Made by a program: the position numbers and the translations under genes. Shown here one piece after another: positions 1-9,400 of a stretch of 64,000 nt of DNA (its first letter is position 1; each line of letters starts with the position of its first letter). Below the pieces are notes generated by a model that was not told the DNA's origin, made no database searches, and saw only the letters and a program-made list of their open reading frames with translations. The stretch lies in contig JASANG010003874.1 in assembly GCA_030248215.1 (NCBI GenBank), forward strand, positions 1 through 64,000, given 5' to 3'. The DNA is from Enoplolaimus lenunculus (taxonomy: Eukaryota > Nematoda > Enoplea > Enoplida > Thoracostomopsidae).

Positions 1-298
1 GGTAGCGCTGTCGCGCCAAAGTTTTTTCAACCTTTTAATTGTAGCCCGCCTAACGTGTGAGCTAATGTGCATACATGCTTTGTAGTGTAAGTTAATGACA
101 GCTTCGTGAAAGAACATATCGATCACATCAGCTTTGTCCATTTGACATCCGTTCTGGTGCGCTGAACCATATCGGTGCACCATTGGATTTTCACTGCTGC
201 ATCCCCAGCAGTTTGCATACATGAGCCGTTGTATTGCGGTTAAAATATCTTGATCGGAAAACCGAAGTTGTTGAAAATCACTGTTCATGTTTGCCATT
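1..298 (-). CDS. Unfinished small ORF at the left edge, Polinton-neighbour protein
   Basis: An open frame starts with ATG at 298 and runs off the window at position 1, about 99 codons. It starts 52 bases after the stop of the integrase ORF, on the same strand. The protein reads MANMNSDFQQLRFSDQD at its start and holds a C-x2-C followed by H and C residues (CWGC, then HRYGSAHQNGC), which could bind zinc. A basic stretch (VRRATIKRLKKLW) comes near the visible end. Small C/H-rich proteins of this sort are often seen beside Polinton integrases in animal genomes, but I do not recognise a named family. The close packing suggests it belongs to the same element. It could instead be a chance frame. 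Confidence 0.5.
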
Positions 299-349
299 AA
301 AATATAACACAATCTGTTCGATTGATAAAGTGCAAAATGATGTGGCTCA

Positions 350-1252
350 CTATTTGTGCTTGCTTTTATACTGGTTAATTGCGTCAACAAGATGTTTTTG
401 CGGAATTTTTTGTAACTCAGCTGCATAATAAGAGCCAGTCATTGGTGTCCCTAACATATCTTGCAGTTTGTACGTGGGTGGATAACCCATGCGTCTTTGT
501 ACAATCTCATATAGTTCGTTTGTCCAGTTCTGCTCAGTAGACTTTTGAAAGCTTGCTTTCCCCAGAGAAACTCTAACCTGATCTCCCAGATCAAAACTAA
601 ACTTAGACTTAGTTTTAAACAGTTTCTTTCTGCTGCCACTGCTCACACCCAATCTGCTTGAAAAAGCTTCTTGTGGAGTAACTCCGAGACTACGGTGTAC
701 GGTATTGTTATAAGATGTTACCAATTGTTGCAAAGCATCAATATAACGCAAACTGTGTGTATAGGAGCAATATTTTAAAATTTTGCCACGCAACGTTCGA
801 ATAAAACGTTCCGCATAGTTTGCTTTATACGCGTTGTTGGCCCGAAAATGTTTAATTTTGCGTAATTTTAAAAAAATTTCAAATGCGCCCCTGAATTCTG
901 TACCGTAATCTGACCGCACGATTTCAGGTGCGGATTGAGAACGCTTTAAAATGGCAGAAAATGCATCTGTAACAGTTTGCAAAAACTTATTGCGAATCGG
1001 TTCAACCAAAGCTTTCCTGCTGAAAATGTCGACTTGTGCAGTTTTGTGACGGTGCCGACGGGTTTTGTGCAGCTGATGTATAAGTTGCTCCGACAACCAC
1101 CTTTGAACATGGGAAATCTTAATTTGTGGAACTTGTTTCTTAGCTGCAATCCAGAGTTTCTGGGAATCGGTAAACGAAGCGGGCGAGCTTGGATTGTAAT
1201 AAAGATTTGATAACACAGTAGAAATTTTATTCAGACTTTTCATGACAAACAC
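350..1252 (-). CDS. Polinton-type retroviral-like integrase ORF (fossil)
   Basis: This 300-residue frame carries the landmarks of Polinton integrases. At the start is YYNPSSPASF (about residues 18-27), then a helical segment with HVQRWLSEQ and a basic LHKTRRHRHK region. An rve-type core contains RSDYGTEFRG, FRANNAYKANYAERFIRTLRGK and YNNTVHRSLGVTPQEAF. The C-terminal part is SH3/chromo-like: FDLGDQVRVS, NWTNELYEIV and GSYYAAELQKI. In the family this enzyme inserts the element into host DNA. The protein looks shorter than usual for the family, so it is best treated as a fossil. The nearest relatives would be Polinton integrases. Ginger-type or LTR integrases are less likely given the N-terminal signature. 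Confidence 0.85.
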   Translation of the reverse strand: MFVMKSLNKISTVLSNLYYNPSSPASFTDSQKLWIAAKKQVPQIKISHVQRWLSEQLIHQLHKTRRHRHKTAQVDIFSRKALVEPIRNKFLQTVTDAFSAILKRSQSAPEIVRSDYGTEFRGAFEIFLKLRKIKHFRANNAYKANYAERFIRTLRGKILKYCSYTHSLRYIDALQQLVTSYNNTVHRSLGVTPQEAFSSRLGVSSGSRKKLFKTKSKFSFDLGDQVRVSLGKASFQKSTEQNWTNELYEIVQRRMGYPPTYKLQDMLGTPMTGSYYAAELQKIPQKHLVDAINQYKSKHK

Positions 1253-1289
1253 AACGATACAAAAGAAGATATTGTTTTATATTAATCTT

Positions 1290-2059
1290 TTACACATTTT
1301 CTGTATCGGACTGATCAGATGCTTTTGCTGTTCCTTCAAGTGACGCCTCTCCGTTTATTTCATCACGAAGTTTTGTCGCCAGTTTTGCACGCAGCTCCAT
1401 CAAAACCAATCCAAGCATATTTCGACCGGGATACTGAAATAAAAATGCAACTCTCAATGACCAATATTAGATGAGGAGCTAAGTATGCACGAAAATATCT
1501 GCCAACAACACAAACATGATGTAAGAATACGTTTCAGTGTTTTAATCACTTTTGAAATTGCTAGATTAATACTTACTTTCTTCGGCGACACTGACTCTGG
1601 GTCCATCATATCCAAACCATTGCCAAGGAAGTTGTCGAACGAAGTTGCAAACACCAATGTTGCTTTTTCTGTATCCAACAATGTTTTTTTCATCTCGGGA
1701 TGCTGTTGAAACTTTGCTAAAACAGCAACCTTTAAGTGGCCGAGCATTTTCTTGTTCCACGTCTCGGGAATGTCTTTCACGGTTTGCATTATTTCAAAAC
1801 ATTTGCGCGGTGAAAACGTTTGCAGAATTACATTGTATAAATCCGGCCTTTCGATAAATAACGCTTTCTGTGCCTCGATATATTGTTGCACACTGCGGTA
1901 CTTAATCCCATTTATTCTCATTGGAGCAGCGCGAAAGTTAGAAAGGCAACTCCATCCACTATTAAATAACACCAACACTGTTGTATTGTCATCTCCACTT
2001 AGAACGTATCTCTCAAGTGGCACCGTTGGTGCTTTTATATTCTTGATCTCTGAATCCAT
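1290..2059 (-). CDS. NADAR-domain (YbiA/DUF1768-like) protein, two exons
   Basis: Exon 1 is 2059-1577 (161 codons) and exon 2 is 1433-1290 (47 codons plus stop). The intron has a GTAAGT donor and a TTTTATTTCAG acceptor, both at phase 0. The 208-residue product matches the NADAR fold in order: FNSGWSCLSNF, INGIKYRSVQQYIEAQKA, FSPRKCFEIM, WNKKMLGHLKVAVLAKF, LLDTEKATLVFATSFDNFLG, and in exon 2 GRNMLGLVLMELRAKL. The last segment corresponds to the usual N-x-LG-x2-LM-x2-R ending. NADAR proteins process ADP-ribose-linked or riboflavin-pathway N-glycosides. Several signature positions differ from YbiA, so activity is uncertain. A TATA box precedes it. It ends 37 bases before the integrase ORF begins, which suggests cargo of the Polinton rather than a host gene. 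Confidence 0.85.
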
Positions 2060-2114
2060 GGTTGCTCAATTTTTAAAATTTTAAAATGACTAAGGAAAAC
2101 ACTTTCAGCAACTC

Positions 2115-2122
2115 CTTTTATA
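2115..2122 (-). promoter_or_regulatory. TATA box (TATAAAAG) of the NADAR gene
   Basis: TATAAAAG reads on the minus strand 56 bases before the ATG at 2059, a normal distance for a short 5' leader. The same octamer stands 61 bases before the ORF that starts at 12297. Confidence 0.55.
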
Positions 2123-2254
2123 CTTGCGAACAACGATGATGTCTCATCATTTATATATGCTAAGTCGCTGCACATAGAATTTTAAGTTTGATTTTTTTTG
2201 TCAAAAACGTTCAATACCCACTAAACAAACGAAAATAATTGAACTCACGTGTTT

Positions 2255-2665
2255 TGTGCATTGTTGGCAAAAACTTCACATTTTGTGCAAACTGTTGGCA
2301 AGAGTTTACAGCTGTTGGTAACAGTTCTGACTGTTACGTTTTGTGCACATTTATTAAAACTGTTGCATTTTTGTGCAAACTGTTGGTAATAGTTCGAACT
2401 GTTGGCAACAGTTGCATTTTGTGCAACGTTTTTGCCCCTTTAAAAACTGTTCCATTTTTTGCCAAATTTTTGGAAATAGTCGGAATGTTGGGCAACATTG
2501 GTATTTGTGCCCGGTGGTGGGTAACAGTCCGAACGGTAGGCAACAGTTGCATTTCGTGCAAGCTGTTGGTAGTAGTTCGAACTGTTGGCAACAGTTGCAT
2601 TTTGTGCAAACTATTGGTAACAGTCCGAACTGCGGGCAACAGTTCCAATTGTTGCATATCGGGCC
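2255..2665. repeat. Degenerate palindromic minisatellite (GTTGGCAACAGTT type)
   Basis: Irregular repeats of a theme such as CAACTGTTGGCAACAGTT plus GCATTTTGTGCAAACT fill this stretch. Each unit is close to its own reverse complement, so single strands could form hairpins. A 182-codon plus frame and other frames across it are by-products of the repeat. Confidence 0.7.
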
Positions 2666-2809
2666 AGAATTTCTATTTTTATACTACTAAGAATATAACA
2701 AATAAGCTAACATGTATTATAGAATTTAAAAAAAAAAATTATTGTTCTCGGGAAAAATTTTTCATACCAGCAAACGCTTTCCTTTAACTTTAAACCAAAC
2801 ATATATACT

Positions 2810-3403
2810 CAATAGTTAGGATTAGGGAAAATTTACAAACACTAATTAGAATTAAGGTTTAAGGACTGTTTCCGGCTATTGCCACGATAAGGGCAAGGGT
2901 TTCTGTGGGGGCGGGAAACAAAACCCCCCCTTCTTCGGGTCACTACGGTAAAGACAAAAGGAAAAACGCGCGGTCATGCGGTACGGCGTAACTAGAAACT
3001 ACAACCCACACGCCGCACATGTTATTTTTGTTATATTTAATATAATATATATATTATGTGAATGATGTTGTTCGTTCGCTATATGCTAAGCATGTATAGG
3101 AAGAAAAAAAATAAAGAATTAATAGATCATAAAAGAGAATCACAGATACGCGTTCCGCGGGGGGGTGGGACCACGATAACTGGGGGTATTTTCCTAAAAC
3201 TAAGCATTGAGCTTTGAATTTTTCCTCAAAGATTCTGCGACAAATGTCCGTTTAAGATAGCTAAGCCAAAAACCAAAATAACCGCTAAAAGACCAGATAT
3301 TAAAGGAAAAGGCATTGTAAAATTTATACCCAGCAATTTGACTGTACCCTCTAGAGAAGCCAAATAAATATCAGCCCCACCCACTCTTATTCGGGTCTCT
3401 ACA
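2810..3403. repeat. Fragments of the TA-flanked MITE family E
   Basis: At 2810-2952 and 3340-3403 are pieces of the element seen whole at 16720-17168 and 57894-58322. They share the phrases CTTCTTCGGGTCACTAC and CTCTTATTCGGGTCTCTAC and the nearby CCAAATAAATATCAG. The two pieces point in opposite senses. The bases between them are low-complexity AT with a CG-rich island and show nothing coding. Confidence 0.55.
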
Positions 3404-3438
3404 ATAATTATAAAGTTTATTGACGTTGCCGTTCTAAC

Positions 3439-6400
3439 CCATCGAAGCCATAAGACATGTCATCTTGTCCAATATCAACTTCGGACGAAGCATTTACATC
3501 CATCCATCCAACTTTCATGAATCCTGGCGTTATGATTTCGAACTCATAATACCTGAAACAACAGTCTTTCAATAATCCTTATTTCAGAAGCTTTTGTTGC
3601 TATGTTTGCGGCAACTTCTGGCGGGCTGGACATTTACCGCCTTCTCTGGTTAGAAAAACGATTCCTATCCGACGGTCTCGGGTATCGAATTTCAGCTTAA
3701 AATCAAGCATGTGATTAAACAGAAAAGAGTAATGCGGGAAACGTTAATGGTATTATCTTCAGTTACCGTCTTCAAGCTTCACTTCAGTACAATTTCTATA
3801 CTACGACAAATAGACTATCCAAATTTTTCCTATGTTTTCGCTGCTAACACCATACGAACTATATTTACTCTTAACCACAAACAAATCATTACCATTTTCC
3901 AGCGGTGCAAGCATATGTTTTTTCGCCACGATACGTTCGAATATCCTGTTTCATAGCCTCGGCTTCTTTGAGTAATCCTAAATAGGTATAAATATGTTAA
4001 AAAATATTGTTAAATAACATAAAACCATTCATTTTTAATTTACGACAATTTAACTAGCGAAAAACGCACCACCGCTTGTTCTCAATATGAGCAGCATAAT
4101 AGAAAAATATGTCCCCCAAACATAGCAACCAAGCCAATATTAACGTATGGTTCACAAATCTGTCGCGCCGTTACTCCAGTGCTATGGTGTCAACGACCAA
4201 GAATTGCTAATGCAGGAAATTCCGTTCTAACATTTTGTTCATCACAAATTATTAAAAAATACAAAATACTCAGGCTAAATTACAAAATACGGAAAAACAA
4301 CACCGAACTTAACGTACACAAAGTGTTGGATCCCATATATTTACATAAAACTTTTTTTATGCAAGTTCAATTTGCACATTAGTAAGTTTAGACTATTCTT
4401 TTTTGCTTAGGTTTTGCTCTTACACTTAGGCTTGGGCTTAGACTTACAAATATGCTTATACTACTGTTCCGGCCCTGTTCTACACATGGGCCGACCGAAC
4501 GTGCACTTATATACTATATATAGTAAAAAGTAGAATTATGAAAATTGCTTGAAATGCGATAAAAATTACTAAATCATCTGTCGCTTAGTTACCGGTATCT
4601 ACTTCGACCGCTGGTGGATCGATTAGTGCACCGTAAGCTAGAATAGTTCGAACAGTTTCACTTGATGTTTCCAAATTTGCTTCCTTAATTCTAGCATCCA
4701 ACTTAGCGTACTGTACAAGATGCGGTGTTCGTCGTTGAACCGGATCCTAAAGCACGCTAAAATGAGCGCTGCTCTTACTGTCATCAATAATCCGCACATG
4801 AAGTGCGCACAGAAAGCTGCTGAAAGCGTCAATTAAAACTGGTTAATGTTTATAAGACAACATTCAAGATGTTACAGCTGAAGTTTATTACACTTTGGGG
4901 ATTAGCAGGTCAATTTGTAATTGGTTTCAAGTTTACAAAACATCGCGTTGTATTTATTGTAAAATATTGAAATCCATGCGAAATAGTTTTCGTTCCGTTA
5001 TTTGAAAAACACAACTGCAATTTCATGTATGCGTACGAACTTGTCAGAAACTGTGTTTCAGTAAAATTTTTCTACCATTTTTAATAAGATTTGGCTGTTT
5101 GTTACAACGTTATAATTTAATCGTACTCACTTCGTTAACGCCAAATGTCCATCCACGTGCAACTTTTTCTCTCGCCCAAACATTGTGAGTGTTTTCGGCT
5201 AATTGTTGCACTAAATCTTGCAGTTTTTCATCCAGAACAATTTCTCTGGTATCAAGTGGCGCTGGCTTGTAACCATTTGACATCAAAAACCTACAAAAAA
5301 TATCACCAGTGGTCAACTGGAAAAAAGCAACGCAACAAACGTTGGACAAAACTGCACAGATTATTGTTAAAATTTACAATTATATTACATCTCTGCTCGT
5401 GATTAGTTGATTAATCAATTCAGCTAGCGAGTTGGTTATTTCTGAATTAATATCAGTAAACATTAACTCACTCTGAGTTGAGCTGACTCTGGATGAGTTG
5501 GTTAATTAACTCAGAATGAATTGAATCAACTCAAAAAATGAGTTCTGATAGTGATAACTCAGACTGAGTGATTCAACTCATTCTGAGTTAAAATCAACTC
5601 ACTAAAATTACAGTGTACATTGTGAGCATTTAACAATCGACCGAAACTATAAATAAGACTTCAGCTATTAATTCGAACATAATTGTAAATATGTTCATGT
5701 GTAAACACTTACGTTCGGGGTAACTTGATGCTTTTTAATCTGTGTGGCGGTACGTTCATCGTGATATGGTAATTCAGCGCAACAGTTGTTCTAAAAAACA
5801 AAATAACTACAAGGTATTCCATATGGTAATTGTTAATCAACAGAAGACCATCAACATTTGGCCAAAAATTATTAATCTCTACGTTCGACGTGATTGCAAA
5901 ACATCAGTATTAATCAAAGATGTTATGTTTTGATCGCCTCTAATAAATGGTGAGGTAAAACACCGCTTTAGGTAAATGAAACGACGGTGAATAGTAGTTC
6001 AAAAGGACTATTTTTGTCATTAACGTTTTTGGCCCACGTTACTTTTAAGGTTGGCCAGGTTTCTGGTGGGTCTACAAACGAGTAGATTTAGATTTTAGGT
6101 TACATTTTTGCTTACGATTAGGCTTAGGCTTAGGCTTGCTTAGAAACTCATGTTTGCAACGCTTAGGCTTAGGTTTAGGAATACGCTTAAATCTACTGTT
6201 ATGCCCTTTAAAGTAACATTGGCCAACGTTTTTATGTCTTGTTTTACTAAGAACAGCAGCACCACACTGTCAATTGTCCATCTTGCAGTGCCCGTGATTT
6301 AAAACACACGTAGAAATATAGTGCAAATTCTGACAATTATACTAATTGTGAAGGATGGTTATAGTTAGCATTACTGGCAATTTTTAGGTGTTTAAAACCT

Positions 6401-9400
6401 ACTTGAGTGTATCTTGAGCCAACTGGATGTTATAATTTTTTTCTTCTGACGGTAAACAATCGTAGGTTGTTAAACATGGATGCGTTCGTTTTGACTCACT
6501 TCGAACCTATAAACGATGGTGTAAACAGTAAAGAAAAACTCACTGAACCTGATTAGGAAAAGTTTACATTAGACAAATTTTTTTGCTTAGGCTTAGGCTT
6601 AGGAATAAGCTCATCCATACGCTTAGGCTTAGGCTAAGGGTTAGGCTTAGGAATATGCTTATACTACTGTTCCGGCCCTGTTTTATATATACATGGGCCA
6701 TTTTTTCCAATCTACAAACATTACACTTCAGTTTAAGTAACATGTTCAACATTTTATAGACTCATTGCATACCTGCTATATATGTGATTAAAAAGTTAGC
6801 TGTCGGCAGACTTACATAAAAAGAGTACGTAAATTTACGTATAAGCATACTTAAAATACTGAGTTTCTTACTTCTCCATAAGTCCAACCATGAGATATTT
6901 TATTCATTGCCCAAAGTTCATGCATATTGGCAGCGAGCTTGCTGTGAACTGATTCAACTTCTCGTGGAACAGTTGCCTATAAAACCAAATAAAACAGTTT
7001 TAAAAAAGTTTGTTTACAAGCTAATATTTCAAAAGTTGGAATTTTCGTACGCTACACACAAAACAAACTGCCCTATATGGGAGTCTTTACATTTCAAAAC
7101 CATTTATTTTGTGTGTAGCTTAACTCGACAGAATTTCGGTTCTGAAAGCTCACATAAACTTTAAACTCAAAGAACCTGCTGCATTCTTAAGATACAGAAT
7201 AAGAATGTATACTACAGTATTATTGATTGTATTTGTTCCAGTTGAAAGCCAATTTAAGTGTTTTTACGGTGCTATCCACGAATAATTCTGCGGACGGATC
7301 CGCAGTAGTAGTATCATGGGTCTTCAAGGCCGTGGATCTACCAAATGAGCTACTTGTACAAAGGATGACGGCCCACCCTGGCGTAACATAGGGTTTTCTA
7401 TCTCTCCCAGTAAACTCAAGATAACCCTCGGTAATAGATATACCTGACTTAGGTATGAAATCATCCCAATGAACAACTAACACATAGATATTTGTGATAC
7501 AGCGAAATAATGGAAACAATGGTATAGCAACGTAAAGTCAATTGACAAGCGACAAAGCTCTTTGCTGTATGCAACTAAAAAAGAGATATACGTTTTTCCA
7601 AACTGTTACGTTTTCAAGAAATTTAACGGAAACTTACATTTGAGATATCCACAGGCGTTGGAACGAATGCAACATCCTCAAGCCGTGACGCAGATGGACC
7701 ACAGAACACATTTTTAGCGATATCACCGAATTCAAAGCACGTCTCAATCTTAATTTTTCCATCTTGAGCTGCTTCAAAAACGGCCGAGTAACTTTTCGGC
7801 GGTCCATATCTGAGCCGGCCCTGATCACCGCCGAATATAAAGCGGCAGCTATAAAATATGCCGTGGCAAAGCTTTATAAATAGTTAATACAGCATTTTCT
7901 TATTTGACATTACTGATTTGTACGTTTCTGTGGTCACTTAATAAGTTCGGATTACTCAGTTGCGACAATTTAAAATCTAAATCCTACTCATCGCTTATGA
8001 TTTTTTGGCAGTTCGTATCTGAGCCCGTATTCTCATATGTGTGTAGCACCTATTACCAGTTGGTGATCGGTCATATTACTGTCAAACCGGCAAACGGTGA
8101 TGTTTGAAATTAACCACATTTATTGCATTCGATTTACTCTACTTCTGTGCAAATTTAGAGATCCGCAATTGCAGCAGTTGGTTATTTTGAAAAGCTGTTA
8201 CTAACTGGTAATAGGTGTTATGTGCATTTGAGAATATGGGCCCTGGTGCTACGGTTGCATTGTGACGTGTGGTTAATAAAAGCGTCTGATTAGCTTTCGA
8301 TTGATTTTGGTCCCGAAAATTTGTTTGATGTTACCTGGACAAAGTTAACGCTTCACATGACAATGTATGCTATGGACCATCATGTTGAAGGCGCGCTGTA
8401 TACACTGTTTAATACCAGCGCGTTGCAGAGTCCGCAAAGGGCTGTCTCGATAGTCAGTGCAAAAAGGGACCAATGTCAACAGTCTCCCGACTTCTTTTTG
8501 AGGTCGGTGTCACTTTCTCAGCGACTCAAAAATAACTAATTTGATATACAATCGCTTCGTTTTGTACTTTTAGTAGGATACTTGATACTCCCCTGGCTTC
8601 TCCACAGCTTGAAAATTTCCGCCGGGGGGGCGTTTCCTGGGGGGCCCCCAGGAGTTTCCTGGGGGGCAGCTGATTTTGCTGGGGGGGGGGGCAGTTTTGC
8701 TGGGGGCCCCAGATGACCTGGGGGGTCCTGGGGGGCAGGCTTAAAATTTTGCAAACCGACTTTTGAGACCATTTTTTCATTCTAGACCGTGTTTCCAACT
8801 CAACGTAAGATTACTCATCGCTCAACATGACAAAAATTTCTCGCAAACGCTAATAACGATAATTTTAACTAATATTACGTATATACTGACAACTTAACCA
8901 GAAGTTGAAAGAAGCACAATTATATAAAATATAGATAATCTATAATTGAAACTGTGATTAATATATATTTTAGTAGTGTAAAAAGGCCGGTTTTGCGCCC
9001 CCCTCCTCCTCCCCCTCATCAGAGGGGGGAGGTGGAGGGGGTTTTAACAACTCCCCCTCCCCCTCCCCCTTTTTAGAGGGGGAGGTGGAGGGGGTTTACA
9101 CATCTCCCCCTCCCCCTCTTTGTTTACACAACGCCCCCTTCCCCTCTTTAGAGGGGGAGGTGGAGGGGGCTTTTACATCTCCCCCTCCCGGGGGTGGAGG
9201 GGGTTTACACATCTCCCATCCTCCTCCGTTTTAGGTATGAGGATGGGATGATTTGGGGGTTGAAATTAAGCTCACCTCCCGTATGGGTCACAGTATGCTC
9301 ATATAGCTTAAACACAAGCATGGTAATCTTACCTTATGGTGTTTCTTTTTGTCCGAATCGCCTGCGGTTATAATACCGCGTGGTTGGTGATCGTTCTGTT

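Larger units (their letters stand above)
1..2122 (-). mobile_element. Polinton (Maverick) remnant, partial, extends past left edge
   Basis: Three minus-strand coding units lie within about 2.1 kb with gaps of 37 to 51 bases: an edge ORF, a Polinton-type integrase and a NADAR-domain gene. Such packing contrasts with the long-intron host genes. Polinton terminal repeats, DNA polymerase, packaging ATPase and capsid genes are not visible here. The rest of the element, if it survives, lies to the left. The element looks broken and incomplete within the window. It sits downstream of exon 27 of the ryanodine receptor gene, in the same orientation, most simply inside a large intron. Its age cannot be judged without a second copy. 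Confidence 0.6.
3439..6976 (-). other. unc-68: RyR exons 21-27: RYR repeats 1-2 and start of SPRY2
   Basis: About residues 866-1131. Repeat 1 is shown by [19 protein letters not shown] (exon 21), [18 protein letters not shown] (exon 22) and [12 protein letters not shown] (exon 23). Repeat 2 is shown by [19 protein letters not shown] and [18 protein letters not shown] (exon 24) and [18 protein letters not shown] (exon 25). Exons 26-27 start SPRY2 with [35 protein letters not shown] and MSYGFDG. No following exon is seen between 3438 and 1. Confidence 0.92.

Noticed and set aside
2239-2787. 182-codon plus-strand frame rich in Cys and Val-Gly-Asn-Ser
   Set aside because: It is the translation of the GTTGGCAACAGTT minisatellite, and the other frames across the same repeat stay open too.
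8526-8798. Pro-rich minus-strand frames
   Set aside because: They come from runs of G in the quadruplex-prone block, and two frames stay open for the same reason.
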